Assembly: GCA_017546705.1 (NCBI GenBank)
Contig: JAFYSB010000001.1
Location: 16,777 to 80,776, forward strand
Length of the DNA: 64,000 nt
Origin: Paludibacteraceae bacterium
GTDB lineage: Bacteria; Bacteroidota; Bacteroidia; Bacteroidales; Paludibacteraceae
Direction of reading: 5' to 3'
Positions 19,538 through 28,228 of the stretch are shown piece by piece. The notes below the pieces were generated by a model, which was given only the letters and a program-made list of their open reading frames with translations, made no database searches and was not told the DNA's origin. The translations under genes were made by a program, and so were the position numbers. Position 1 is the stretch's first letter. Every line of letters starts with the position of its first letter.

Positions 19538-19553
19538 AAAAGTTGTAATTTTG
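19522..19553 (+). promoter_or_regulatory. Bacteroidota-type promoter for the DUF5606-parE operon
   Basis: TTTG 19522-19525, a 20-bp spacer and TAATTTTG 19546-19553. It physically interleaves with the divergent smpB promoter: the smpB -33 element lies inside this spacer. Confidence 0.7.
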
Positions 19554-19612
19554 CAGCCGATTTAATACTTCTCGGTATTTTACCTGTAAGATAATAAGAA
19601 AAATACAAGATT

Positions 19613-20137
19613 ATGTTAAGAGATATTTTGTCAATCACTGGTAAGCCAGGTCTTTACAAGTTAGTTAGTCGTGGTAATAACATGCTCATCGTTGAGTCAT
19701 TGCTTGATGGCAAGCGTGTGCCTACTTACGCACGTGATAAAATCGTTTCATTGGGTGAGATATCAATGTACACCATGGGTGAGGATGTTTCCCTCAGCGA
19801 GGTGCTGACTAAGTTGGGTGAGAAAGAGGGATTGAAGGTTGCTGCTATTGATCCTAAAAAAGCAGACAATGACCAATTGCGCGATTTCTTTGGCGAAGTA
19901 TTACCAGACTTTGATCGTGACCGCGTTTATCCAAGCGATATTCGCAAACTCATTCAATGGTACAATATCCTAATCAATGCAGGAATTACCGATTTCAGCA
20001 TCGAAGAGGAGGGCGAAGAGGTTGCCATTGAAGAGAAGAAGCAAGAAACTAAGAAACCTGCTCCTAAAGCACAAGTGAAGACGCAAAAAGCTGCGGCTTC
20101 TTCGGCTCGTACTGGAGTGGGCGCTAAAAAAGGTTGA
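19613..20137 (+). CDS. DUF5606-domain protein
   Basis: The 174-aa protein matches the DUF5606 family conserved in Bacteroidota. An SH3-like N-terminus (DILSITGKPGLYKLVSRGNNM) is followed by a helical domain containing FFGEVLPDFDRDRVYPSDIRKLIQWYN, and a Lys/Ala-rich disordered tail (about 140-174). No biochemical function is known. It is cytoplasmic. The stop overlaps the TTG start of the Nif3-like gene by 4 bp, indicating coupling. Confidence 0.85.
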   Translation: MLRDILSITGKPGLYKLVSRGNNMLIVESLLDGKRVPTYARDKIVSLGEISMYTMGEDVSLSEVLTKLGEKEGLKVAAIDPKKADNDQLRDFFGEVLPDFDRDRVYPSDIRKLIQWYNILINAGITDFSIEEEGEEVAIEEKKQETKKPAPKAQVKTQKAAASSARTGVGAKKG

Positions 20138-20931
20138 TCCTTCAGGATATTATCAATATCATAGAATCTGTAGCTCCCTTGAGTTACCAAGCTACTTGGG
20201 ATAATTCGGGACTGCAGGTGGGCGACCGCAATGCAGATATACATGCAGCATTGTTGACGGTAGATGTTACAGAGTCTGTCGTCAATGAGGCTATTACTAT
20301 GGGGTGTGATTTGATTGTTTCTCATCACCCGCTATTGTTTCATGGATTAAAGCATCTAACTGGTGCCACTCCACAAGAGCGCTGTGTGGAGAAAGCAATT
20401 CGTCATCACATTGCCATCTATTCATCACATACTTCTATGGATAGTTGGTTGAATGGTGTCAGCGGACGCATGGCAGAGAAGATTGGTATACTTGATTATC
20501 GTATCCTACAACCTTCGGCTGCGAATCCTTCTGCTGGATTCGGTGTGATAGGTGCCTTGCCTCAATCAATGAATTTTACCGAATTGTTGCAACGCGTTGC
20601 GGATGCCTTTACTACTGATGGCATAGGTCTGCGATACGTCCCAACAGATCATATGCAAGTTCAAACCATCGCACTTTGTGGAGGTGCTGGAGCCGACTTG
20701 ATGGAGGATGCCATTGAACAAGGAGCGGATGTTTTCATTTCGGCTGATTTCAAATACCACGAATTGCAGACTGCGCAACATCGCATAGGTATCATTGACC
20801 TTGATCATTGGGTGAGCGAGCACTATACGCGCGAATTGTTCGAGCAGTTGCTCTCTCCGCATATCCGCACCTTCGTAGCCAGTCAAGATGCCAGTCCAGT
20901 AAAGTATTTTCATAATTCCAAAATAGAATAA
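20134..20931 (+). CDS. Nif3-like dinuclear metal centre protein
   Basis: The 265-aa protein is the short single-domain form of the Nif3/YbgI family (GTP cyclohydrolase I type 2-related). Metal-ligand motifs are LLTVDVTESVVNEAI, LIVSHHPLLFHG, and SHTSMDSW, with the C-terminal SADFKYHELQ and DLDHWVSEHYTRE. Function is not settled in the family. The start is a TTG whose G overlaps the preceding TGA (TTGA), so reinitiation is likely; no in-frame ATG comes before the conserved ESVAPLSYQATWDNSG. Confidence 0.9.
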   Translation: MILQDIINIIESVAPLSYQATWDNSGLQVGDRNADIHAALLTVDVTESVVNEAITMGCDLIVSHHPLLFHGLKHLTGATPQERCVEKAIRHHIAIYSSHTSMDSWLNGVSGRMAEKIGILDYRILQPSAANPSAGFGVIGALPQSMNFTELLQRVADAFTTDGIGLRYVPTDHMQVQTIALCGGAGADLMEDAIEQGADVFISADFKYHELQTAQHRIGIIDLDHWVSEHYTRELFEQLLSPHIRTFVASQDASPVKYFHNSKIE

Positions 20932-20951
20932 TCATATTAAAACATACAATT

Positions 20952-21707
20952 ATGGCAAAGAAAGAAGAAGAAAAAATTATGACCGTAGAAGAAAAACTAC
21001 GTGCATTGTACGAATTGCAAACTGTTGATTCCAAAATCGATGAGTTGCGTATCCTCGCAGGTGAACTTCCACAAGAGGTAAAGGATATGAGCGATGAGAT
21101 CGAGGGTCTTAAAACTCGTTTGACCAATATTGAGAATGGCATCAAAGAGTGTGAAACAGGTATCTCTGACCACCGTGTACGTATCGAGAATGCCAATGCG
21201 GCTATCTCTCGCTACAAAGAACAACAAAACAACGTGCGCAACAACCGCGAGTACGACAACCTTACTAAGGAGATTGAGTACCAAGAGTTGGATATCGAAG
21301 CTTCACAACGCAAGATTAGCAAATTCAAAGCCGAGCTCGAGGAGCGTCAAGCTGACAAGGCTAAGACTGTTACTGACATTGAAGATCGTACTGTAGATCT
21401 CAACCAAAAGCGCAACGAGTTGGATTCTATTCTCTCTGAGACCAAAGAGCAAACCGAGAAACTGATGCTCCGCGCTGCTGATCTTGAGAAGCATATAGAG
21501 GATCGTCTTGTTACAGCATTCCACCGCATCCGTAAAAATGCACACAATGGTTTGGCTGTCGTGAAGATTGAGCGTGATAGCTGTGGTGGTTGCCATAGCA
21601 AAATTCCTGCACAACGTCAGTTGGATATCCGTCTCCGCAAGAAAATCATCGTTTGCGAGCTCTGCGGACGTATCTTGGTAGATACAGAAATCGACGCTAA
21701 AAAATAA
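20952..21707 (+). CDS. Coiled-coil protein with C4 zinc ribbon
   Basis: The 251-aa protein is almost all heptad-like coiled coil between residues about 10 and 195, followed by a zinc ribbon with Cys211, Cys214, Cys235 and Cys238 (CGGC and CELC). This architecture matches the zf-RING_7/CT398 family found in many bacteria. Proposed roles are nucleic-acid or protein scaffolding; none is proven. It is co-transcribed between the Nif3-like gene (20 bp) and parE (8 bp). Confidence 0.88.
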   Translation: MAKKEEEKIMTVEEKLRALYELQTVDSKIDELRILAGELPQEVKDMSDEIEGLKTRLTNIENGIKECETGISDHRVRIENANAAISRYKEQQNNVRNNREYDNLTKEIEYQELDIEASQRKISKFKAELEERQADKAKTVTDIEDRTVDLNQKRNELDSILSETKEQTEKLMLRAADLEKHIEDRLVTAFHRIRKNAHNGLAVVKIERDSCGGCHSKIPAQRQLDIRLRKKIIVCELCGRILVDTEIDAKK

Positions 21708-21715
21708 ATATATCT

Positions 21716-23632
21716 ATGGCAGAACAACTAATCCCTACCTACGACGAGGACAATATCATCCACCTCGATGACCGCGACCACATTCGTCGTCGTCCGGGTA
21801 TGTATATCGGCAAACTGGGTGATGGTAATCACTCGGATGATGGTATCTATGTACTCATCAAGGAGACAATCGACAATTCTATTGATGAGTTTCGCATGAG
21901 CGAAGGCAAGGTGATTGAGGTGAGCGTATCTCCTGTTTCTGCCTCAGATGCTTCATTAGGCGAGCGCGTTCGCGTTCGCGACTACGGACGCGGTATTCCA
22001 CTAGGTAAAATGGTGGAAGCCGTGTCTATTCTTAATACGGGTGGTAAGTACGATACTAAGGCTTTCAAGAAATCTGTTGGCTTGAATGGTGTGGGTACCA
22101 AAGCTGTCAATGCTTTGAGTTTGGAGTTTGTTGTGCAAGTGTGGCGCGAGGACAAGACTCGTCGCATTGCTTTCAAACAAGGCCATTTGGTGGAAGATAG
22201 CGGTGTCATCGACTATACAGGTAATGAGAAGCGTGGTACAATGATAGAGTTTGTACCAGATAATTCTAAGGGATTGTTTGAAAACTATCACTTCCGTAAT
22301 GATTTCATTGAGACCATGATGCGCAATTATGCGTATCTTAATACCGGTCTGACCCTCGTTTACAATGGTAAGAAATATATCTCCAAGAATGGTCTATTTG
22401 ACCTTCTTACAGAGAACATGACGGTCGAGCCACTATACCCAATCATCCACATTGCGGGCGAGGATATTGAGATTGCGCTTACTCATACCAACCAATCGGG
22501 CGAGGAGTACTACTCATTTGTCAATGGCCAACATACCATCCAAGGTGGTACTCACCAAGCGGCTTTCCGTGAGGCCATTGGACGTACCATTAAGGAATTC
22601 TTTAACAAGAACCAAGAGCTGAGCGACATCCGCAACGGTGTAGTAGGTGCTATTGCCATTAATGTGTCGGAACCAGTATTTGAAAGTCAAACAAAGGTCA
22701 AATTGGGTTCCAAAGATATGTCGCCTGAAGGTGGATTGTCGGTCAATAAGTTTGTCAACGATTTCATCAAGCAACTGCTCGACAACTACCTACACAAGAC
22801 CCCTGCTTCTGCTGAAGTGATGTTGCAGAAGATTCAGGACTCCGAGAAAGAGCGCAAAGCCATCGCTGGTGTTACCAAACTTGCACGTGAGCGTGCGAAG
22901 AAGAATCTTCTTAACAACCCTAAGCTCCGCGACTGCCAAGTCCATTTCAATGATACTAAACCTACCAAATCATCCAAGGATGCTGAGGACGATTTGCGTC
23001 AAGACAGTAGTATCTTCATCACAGAGGGTCTCTCCGCTTCGGGTAGTATCACGCTCAGTCGCGATGTACGCACACAAGCAGTGTTCTCTTTGCGTGGTAA
23101 ACCGCTTAACTCTTACGGATTGAGTAAGTCGGTTGTTTACGAGAACGAAGAGTTCAATTGTCTGCAATCAGCGTTGAATATCGAAGATGGTTTGGATGAG
23201 TTGCGCTATAATAAGGTGATTATCGCTACCGATGCCGATGTCGATGGTATGCACATTCGCCTGCTGATGCTTACTTTCTTCCTCCAGTTCTTCCCAGATC
23301 TTGTGAAGAAAGGTCACGTCTATATCCTTCAGACGCCACTTTTCCGTGTTAAGAACAAAAAGGAAACACGCTATTGCTATAGCGACGAAGAGCGTATCAA
23401 GGCGATTGAAGAGTTAAAACCTAATCCAGAAATCACGCGATTCAAAGGCTTAGGAGAGATTAGTCCCGATGAGTTTAAATCCTTTATTGGCAAGGGTATT
23501 CGTTTGGATCAAGTCACACTTCGCAAAGAGGATGCGGTCAAAGACTTGTTGAGTTTCTATATGGGTAAGAACACTACCGAACGCCAAAACTTTATCATCA
23601 ACAACCTCGTTGTAGAAGAAGATGTGGAGTAA
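21716..23632 (+). CDS. parE: DNA topoisomerase IV subunit B
   Basis: The 638-aa type IIA topoisomerase ATPase subunit contains the GHKL ATP-binding segments [29 protein letters not shown] and [15 protein letters not shown] transducer domain and a TOPRIM domain follow. The TOPRIM catalytic Glu437 sits in [10 protein letters not shown], where most family members have EGDSA; D506, D508 and D510 form the DxDxD motif. With ParC (not in this window) it unlinks daughter chromosomes. The 3' end overlaps the following membrane-protein gene by 11 bp. Confidence 0.93.
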   Translation: MAEQLIPTYDEDNIIHLDDRDHIRRRPGMYIGKLGDGNHSDDGIYVLIKETIDNSIDEFRMSEGKVIEVSVSPVSASDASLGERVRVRDYGRGIPLGKMVEAVSILNTGGKYDTKAFKKSVGLNGVGTKAVNALSLEFVVQVWREDKTRRIAFKQGHLVEDSGVIDYTGNEKRGTMIEFVPDNSKGLFENYHFRNDFIETMMRNYAYLNTGLTLVYNGKKYISKNGLFDLLTENMTVEPLYPIIHIAGEDIEIALTHTNQSGEEYYSFVNGQHTIQGGTHQAAFREAIGRTIKEFFNKNQELSDIRNGVVGAIAINVSEPVFESQTKVKLGSKDMSPEGGLSVNKFVNDFIKQLLDNYLHKTPASAEVMLQKIQDSEKERKAIAGVTKLARERAKKNLLNNPKLRDCQVHFNDTKPTKSSKDAEDDLRQDSSIFITEGLSASGSITLSRDVRTQAVFSLRGKPLNSYGLSKSVVYENEEFNCLQSALNIEDGLDELRYNKVIIATDADVDGMHIRLLMLTFFLQFFPDLVKKGHVYILQTPLFRVKNKKETRYCYSDEERIKAIEELKPNPEITRFKGLGEISPDEFKSFIGKGIRLDQVTLRKEDAVKDLLSFYMGKNTTERQNFIINNLVVEEDVE

Positions 23633-24095
23633 TATTTTACCTTTGATATTATTCGTTTGCCTCGGCATTGTTGTGCTTGTTGTTTTTGAGGTACGTGCTC
23701 GCAAACAGCAACAATCCAATAGTGAGCAATCTACAGGCGCAGCCGATCTACCATATACAGTGAACTCTGCTAATGATCTACAGCAAAGCGATCTTTCATC
23801 GTCTGACCCTGACGAAGGCTGTTGCGGCGAGCACCTTGTCTGCGAACGTGAAACGCTCTTGCAAACCAATGCCAAGGTGGAGTATTACGATGATGAAGAG
23901 TTGGACACTCTCAGCGGTATCTCCGCAGAGGAATATACCCAAGAGCAATACCAGATGATACGTGAAGTGTTTGACACTCTACAGGCGAAAGATGTTCCTG
24001 GTTGGGTACGTAGTATTCAACTACGCAACATTCAATTGCCGCTAGATATTCGAGAAGAAGCATTACTCATCGTGGTCGAACGACGAAAAGCATAG
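23622..24095 (+). CDS. Small membrane-anchored protein with conserved CCG-H-CE motif
   Basis: The 157-aa protein has one N-terminal transmembrane helix ([19 protein letters not shown]) and a soluble part. The latter holds the cysteine motif [13 protein letters not shown] (around residues 65-80) followed by the acidic [12 protein letters not shown] and a helical end. I recognise the CCG-x-H-x2-CE / YYDDEELD pattern as typical of Bacteroidales proteins of unknown function. The spacing of Cys and His could bind metal. The gene overlaps parE by 11 bp and its 3' 64 bp overlap the CPBP gene on the opposite strand. Confidence 0.7.
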   Translation: MWSNILPLILFVCLGIVVLVVFEVRARKQQQSNSEQSTGAADLPYTVNSANDLQQSDLSSSDPDEGCCGEHLVCERETLLQTNAKVEYYDDEELDTLSGISAEEYTQEQYQMIREVFDTLQAKDVPGWVRSIQLRNIQLPLDIREEALLIVVERRKA

Positions 24096-24967
24096 ATTCC
24101 AACTATTGTAACTACTATACTGACGACACCCAACCACAGGGTGTCGTTTGTTCCTATGGCATCTAACTGTTCTATATCCCAATTGGCACGAAACGCTACA
24201 AAATATAGCAATACTGCCATAGCATTATTGGTAAAGTGCATTAGTATGGGTATCCACAGACTGCCTGTCCATACTAACATATATCCAAATAGCGCCCCCA
24301 TCAACATACGAGGTACAAATCCATAAAACTGCAAATGAATGGCTGAAAACAATATCGCACTACACCATATCGCCAAGTGAGGCACTCCCTCTCCTTTAAC
24401 CTTTAACCTTTTACCTTTAACCCTAAAAAGGTTCATCAGCACCCCTCTAAACGTTAATTCCTCTGCTACAGCAGGCAATAGGGCCATTAATAGTAGATTG
24501 ATAATCAATCCGCTAAAGGTGGTTACATTAAGAAATTGTTCAGTCAGTACTTTCGCACTCTCTTCCGAGGTCTTCATCCATTGTTCTAATGGCTCCAAAA
24601 ATGCGGGTAGGGTCATTTGTTGATTCAGATGCCCCAACAAATTAATCGCAGGCAACGCTACCAACATTAGCATTACTGCCCATAAACTCTCACCTTTAAC
24701 CTTTAATCTTTCACCTTTAACCTTCAACCAATCCAATGGTTGCTTACTCCATAAATATGCCATGCACAGTGGTGGTAGCAGAAACATTGCTGTGGATTGG
24801 ATAAATTGAACCCATTTCAGCGCGTTTATTGATAGTGGCTGTTCAAAAAAGAATATGCTCCCTGCAGCGAACATACTCAACAACAAGACACATCCTACCC
24901 ATTGAAGTACTTTGATCGCCCAATGCGATTGTTCATATTTTCCTTTCAGTGCCATACTTAATCCCAT
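24032..24967 (-). CDS. CPBP-family intramembrane metalloprotease
   Basis: The 311-aa multi-pass membrane protein contains the three CPBP/Abi motifs: EELTFRG (Glu169, Glu170, Arg174), FSAIH (Phe207, His211) and HFTNN (His244, Asn247). These proteases act in the membrane on unknown substrates and are often linked to stress or bacteriocin immunity. Two Lys/Gly/Glu-rich insertions, residues 81-93 and 183-193, are encoded by the heptamer arrays at 24693-24729 and 24393-24422. The second follows directly after the first catalytic motif. The start at 24967 lies only 7 bp from the -7 box; ATG 24955 is an alternative. Confidence 0.85.
   Translation of the reverse strand: MGLSMALKGKYEQSHWAIKVLQWVGCVLLLSMFAAGSIFFFEQPLSINALKWVQFIQSTAMFLLPPLCMAYLWSKQPLDWLKVKGERLKVKGESLWAVMLMLVALPAINLLGHLNQQMTLPAFLEPLEQWMKTSEESAKVLTEQFLNVTTFSGLIINLLLMALLPAVAEELTFRGVLMNLFRVKGKRLKVKGEGVPHLAIWCSAILFSAIHLQFYGFVPRMLMGALFGYMLVWTGSLWIPILMHFTNNAMAVLLYFVAFRANWDIEQLDAIGTNDTLWLGVVSIVVTIVGIYAFRRSTTMSNASSRISSGN
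24123..24147 (+). terminator. Terminator-like hairpin after the parE operon, inside the CPBP gene
   Basis: ACGACACCC (24123-24131) pairs perfectly with GGGTGTCGT (24139-24147), loop AACCACA, followed by TTGTTCCT. It lies 27 bp after the stop of the plus-strand gene but is also coding for CPBP on the other strand. Confidence 0.55.
24393..24422 (-). repeat. Heptamer array in the CPBP gene, 4 units
   Basis: Four 7-bp units, GGTTAAA on the minus strand with one GGTAAAA variant, encode the segment RVKGKRLKVKGE. The unit is the same as at 24693-24729. Confidence 0.85.
24693..24729 (-). repeat. Heptamer array in the CPBP gene, 5 units
   Basis: Five 7-bp units of TTAAAGG type (two identical, others with one or two changes) encode LKVKGERLKVKGES. 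It is the second copy of the same repeat family in this gene. Confidence 0.85.
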
Positions 24968-24968
24968 T

Positions 24969-25508
24969 TTAGGACAAAATTACTACTTTTTTTTCACACC
25001 TGCAAGTAAATCGTAGAAAATACACTTTACGAACTGTCGCTTGATAAATCAATGGGGCGATTTCGCTGTTGTCATGCCAGCCTGTGAAACGCTCTGCTCC
25101 TACGCCAATAGCAAAGATAGGTACCGCAGCAGCTGTGTGGCCATGCGTGGTCCAGGCCAATCCTGCCTTGTGGTTGAGCAGCGCTAATGCCTTAGCAGCC
25201 AACGCATTGATATCTTTGTAAAGTGTTTTGACAGACGCTTGTTGGCGCATCATATTTTGAAAAGCTGTTTGCAATTGCACATCTTCTTCTGGCTTTAATT
25301 GTACAGCGGTATATAAGCCCGTTGTTTCGGATAATAATGTCTTAACCTGCTTCCACGTAAGATGGTCACCATGTTGCTTATGCAAGGCAGTAAGGCGATC
25401 TGATAAGACATCCGATGAGCATTGCTGGTTGCTCAAACGCTCCAAGTGATAAGAGTGTCCATTGAGCGCTATTATACTAAAAAGTAGTAAAAAAGATAAA
25501 CGTTTCAT
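24969..25508 (-). CDS. Internally deleted alkaline phosphatase: signal peptide fused to C-terminal domain
   Basis: The 179-aa open frame has a signal peptide (MKRLSFLLLFSIIALNG) followed directly by the C-terminal quarter of a PhoA-type phosphatase. Residues about 14-160 align with the C-terminus of the full enzyme at 50741-52132: TGLYTAV, VKTLYKDINALA, HGHTAAAVPIFAIG, ERFTGWHDN. His124 corresponds to a metal-binding His. The nucleophile Ser and the other metal ligands are missing, so phosphatase activity is not expected. Residues 161-179 run past the position where the full enzyme stops, into the CPBP promoter. It could be a relic or a small secreted remnant with a binding role. It starts 21 bp after trmD on the same strand. 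Confidence 0.8.
   Translation of the reverse strand: MKRLSFLLLFSIIALNGHSYHLERLSNQQCSSDVLSDRLTALHKQHGDHLTWKQVKTLLSETTGLYTAVQLKPEEDVQLQTAFQNMMRQQASVKTLYKDINALAAKALALLNHKAGLAWTTHGHTAAAVPIFAIGVGAERFTGWHDNSEIAPLIYQATVRKVYFLRFTCRCEKKVVILS
24975..25005 (-). promoter_or_regulatory. Bacteroidota-type promoter for the CPBP gene
   Basis: Minus strand TTG (25005-25003), a 20-bp spacer and TAATTTTG (24982-24975). It lies wholly within the 3' end of the truncated phosphatase frame. Confidence 0.65.
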
Positions 25509-25528
25509 GGTATTTCATTTTTATTGGG

Positions 25529-26206
25529 TTATTCTTCCAATAGGTCAGGACGTCGTTCGCGTGTATGGCGCAGACTCTCCTCGTACAACCACTCTTCTAT
25601 CTTGGCTTGATGCCCCGAAAGTAGTATTTCTGGCACCTTCCAACCCTTGTATTCTGCTGGGCGAGTATAGACTCCTGGTTCGAGTAGCCCGTCCTGAAAA
25701 CTATCGCTCAGCGCACTTGTTTCGTCGCCCATCGCGCCTGGCAAGAGGCGCACGATGGCATCCGTCATGATGGCAGCTGGCATCTCACCACCCGTCAAGA
25801 CAAAATCGCCAATTGTGTATTCTTTGGTAATGAGGTGGTCACGCACACGTTGGTCAACACCTTTGTAATGTCCACAAAGGATGATGATATTCTCTTTGAG
25901 TGAGAGGGTATTGGCCTCTTTTTGCGTAAATCGTTCACCATCAGGAGCGGTAAAGATGATTTCATCGTACTGACGCTGGCTAGTGAGATAACTAATCGCC
26001 CTATCAATAGGCTCTACTTGCAACACCATTCCTGCTCCAAACCCAAATGCATAGTCATCGATTTTGCGGTGTTTGTCCAAGGTGAAATCACGAAGATTAT
26101 GCACGTATATCTCCACCAGTCCCTTATCCTTGGCGCGTTGCACGATGGAGTGATTCAATGGAGATTCCAGCAATTCTGGACAAGCTGTCAATATATCTAT
26201 ACGCAT
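25529..26206 (-). CDS. trmD: tRNA (guanine-N1-)-methyltransferase
   Basis: The 225-aa SPOUT methyltransferase makes m1G37 in tRNA. It shows the N-terminal [28 protein letters not shown], and the trefoil-knot SAM site [12 protein letters not shown] with [13 protein letters not shown] and [16 protein letters not shown]. Length agrees with the family. It lies 29 bp downstream of yidD across a small repeat (26211-26231). Confidence 0.97.
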   Translation of the reverse strand: MRIDILTACPELLESPLNHSIVQRAKDKGLVEIYVHNLRDFTLDKHRKIDDYAFGFGAGMVLQVEPIDRAISYLTSQRQYDEIIFTAPDGERFTQKEANTLSLKENIIILCGHYKGVDQRVRDHLITKEYTIGDFVLTGGEMPAAIMTDAIVRLLPGAMGDETSALSDSFQDGLLEPGVYTRPAEYKGWKVPEILLSGHQAKIEEWLYEESLRHTRERRPDLLEE

Positions 26207-26210
26207 AACT

Positions 26211-26231
26211 CTCTAAACTCTAAACATTAAA
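26211..26231. repeat. Heptamer array between yidD and trmD, 3 units
   Basis: Three 7-bp units: CTCTAAA, CTCTAAA, CATTAAA. It fills most of the 29-bp gap before trmD. Confidence 0.6.
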
Positions 26232-26235
26232 CTAA

Positions 26236-26457
26236 TCATGGTACGGGGTCATAGCCACTGCCGCCCCATGGGTGGCAACGTAAAATACGTTTTATGCCCA
26301 ACCAGCCCCCTTTGAATATACCATATTTCATAACTGCCTCCACCATGTATTGGCTGCAAGTGGGGGTGAATCGGCAACTTGGCGGTGTAAGCGGAGAGAT
26401 ACAATGTCTATAAAAATAGACAGGCAACAAGCATATGTGGCGTACTATTTTTTTCAT
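26236..26457 (-). CDS. yidD: Membrane protein insertion efficiency factor YidD
   Basis: The 73-aa protein has the YidD signature [51 protein letters not shown]. It helps YidC-dependent insertion at the inner membrane. Its ATG shares one base with the rnpA stop (TAATG), so translation is coupled. Confidence 0.95.
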   Translation of the reverse strand: MKKIVRHICLLPVYFYRHCISPLTPPSCRFTPTCSQYMVEAVMKYGIFKGGWLGIKRILRCHPWGGSGYDPVP

Positions 26458-26816
26458 TATTCCTCCAATGTAGCTAAGCGCTGCAAGGCTTTCTTCATGG
26501 CTTTTTCTATCACGTGAAAGTCTTGTGTTTGCTTGTCTATATAGTTGAATGCCAAGTGGTAATACTTATTCTCTGTACACAAAATATGCTTGTTGAGTCG
26601 ATATGCCTCACGCATTAGTCGGCGCATGTGATTGCGATCAACTGCGTGCTTGAACAAGGATTTTGGTGCCCAAATCAACACTTGAGTGGGCGCATCCGTA
26701 ATGGGTAGATATGTGACACGCATAGGCCATGCTACGAACTTTTTACCTGTTTTGTAAAGCGTATCGATAGCAATATCACTACACAATTTTTCCGATTTTG
26801 GAAAGGTCACATTCAT
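26457..26816 (-). CDS. rnpA: Ribonuclease P protein component
   Basis: The 119-aa basic protein binds RNase P RNA and matures tRNA 5' ends. It shows a divergent family opening [23 protein letters not shown] and the signature [16 protein letters not shown], the RNR-like motif. Length fits. It lies 11 bp after hemD and overlaps yidD by one base. Confidence 0.94.
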   Translation of the reverse strand: MNVTFPKSEKLCSDIAIDTLYKTGKKFVAWPMRVTYLPITDAPTQVLIWAPKSLFKHAVDRNHMRRLMREAYRLNKHILCTENKYYHLAFNYIDKQTQDFHVIEKAMKKALQRLATLEE

Positions 26817-26827
26817 ACCTTGGATTA

Positions 26828-27577
26828 TTAGCCGTGTTGTTGTTCTAAATAGTCCTTAATTGCAGTGGTGATACTAGGATATTTGGGCGATGGTGCCTTG
26901 ATGTCCACTCGAAGACCTGCTTCTTCCAACGCTGCAACTGTATTGGCGCCAAAAGCGGCAATCACGGTATCACCTTGCTCCCAATCAGGGAAATTCTTGC
27001 GCAATGCAGCCACACCAGATGGCGTGAACAGCACAATCATATCGTAGTCAAACGACTTATCCTTGGGCCATTCAGTAGCTACTGTGCGATACATGATGGC
27101 AGGTTTGACAACGATGTTGTTCTCTGCAAACATATTTAATGTTTCCTCGTTATGCACATCTGACATCACCATGAGGTATTTCTCCTGAGGCCGACGATGC
27201 ATAGCAGGCAGCAAATCCTCAAAACGATTGTTTTCGGCTGCAAAAACTTTGCGCTTGCGGTATTGGATGTACTTTTGTAAATAATTACCTACAGCCTCTG
27301 AGATGCAATAATAGTGCATTGATTCAGGTACAGAAAAGCGCATTTCTTCTGCCATCCTAAAATAATGGTCAATACCCAGACGCGAGTTTACAATTACCGC
27401 CGTATAGTCTTCCAAATAAATGTGTTGGTCACGAAATTCGCGCACTCCTATCCCCTCAACCTTAATCAGTTGATGAAAGTCACACTGTACCCCATAATCA
27501 TTTTCCATGCCCGAGTATGGATTACGCTCCACTTGTGGACGAGGCTGCGAAATTAAAATCTTTTTTACTTGCTTCAT
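26828..27577 (-). CDS. hemD: Uroporphyrinogen-III synthase-like protein
   Basis: The 249-aa protein has the two-lobed HemD fold signatures: ILISQPRPQ at the N-terminus, AVIVNSRLGIDHYF, YYCISEAVGNYL, and the C-terminal IVLFTPSGVAALRKNFPD with VIAAFGANTVAALEEAGL. It would cyclise hydroxymethylbilane for heme or cobamide synthesis. The order hemD-rnpA-yidD is common in Bacteroidales. No other heme genes are in the window, so a different role cannot be excluded. Its start overlaps the DUF4271 stop by 4 bp (ATGA). Confidence 0.85.
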   Translation of the reverse strand: MKQVKKILISQPRPQVERNPYSGMENDYGVQCDFHQLIKVEGIGVREFRDQHIYLEDYTAVIVNSRLGIDHYFRMAEEMRFSVPESMHYYCISEAVGNYLQKYIQYRKRKVFAAENNRFEDLLPAMHRRPQEKYLMVMSDVHNEETLNMFAENNIVVKPAIMYRTVATEWPKDKSFDYDMIVLFTPSGVAALRKNFPDWEQGDTVIAAFGANTVAALEEAGLRVDIKAPSPKYPSITTAIKDYLEQQHG

Positions 27578-28221
27578 TGTAATATATGTTTAGTCCAAAG
27601 CACCATTCCTGCGACAGGAATGATCTCTAGATATATAAAATATAGGAAAATATAAAAAATCGATAATATGTTTTTATAGAATAACAACGTGGATTTTGCT
27701 ATTACTAATACTGTAAATACCAAGCCAATTATCCCAAGCAAAATAAAGTGAAGCATAGGATAATTCAATCGGATTAATAGTAGCAATACTGGCAACAACA
27801 AAACACATGCCACATTGCGGACAAGCTCCAACTGCCCTATGCCATTGGCCAATTGATTGTTAGAGAGAAATACCCATCCTACTCCAAGCAGCAAAATATG
27901 ACGTATAACCTCAATAAGTGCAACAGCCCCCAAGGTCTTAGTATATGCCATAAAAGTAAATTGTTCGGAAGTGTATGACAGCACATAAATTGCCATTGCC
28001 AACACTCCTGTGCGGAAGATCCATGCGGTGCTAATCGCCAGTATGTTTTGCGATTGCCCTCCATATACACGCTCTGAATGACTGAACGAGTTGCGTAGCG
28101 CAACCACCACACTATCTCTAACGGAACGATTGACCGCAACCAAAACAAAAAAGAGCAATAGAATCCAGTAAACCCAAGATTCTGAAATAGGTGATGATAT
28201 GTGCACTAAATTATTCAACAA
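27574..28221 (-). CDS. DUF4271 membrane protein
   Basis: The 215-aa protein has five or six hydrophobic segments (about 20-38, 75-95, 100-125, 140-160, 165-190, 195-212). It matches the DUF4271 family that regularly precedes hemD in Bacteroidota. Function is unknown. It is 7 bp after the LOG gene and overlaps hemD by 4 bp. Confidence 0.8.
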   Translation of the reverse strand: MLNNLVHISSPISESWVYWILLLFFVLVAVNRSVRDSVVVALRNSFSHSERVYGGQSQNILAISTAWIFRTGVLAMAIYVLSYTSEQFTFMAYTKTLGAVALIEVIRHILLLGVGWVFLSNNQLANGIGQLELVRNVACVLLLPVLLLLIRLNYPMLHFILLGIIGLVFTVLVIAKSTLLFYKNILSIFYIFLYFIYLEIIPVAGMVLWTKHILQ

Positions 28222-28228
28222 CAGTTAC

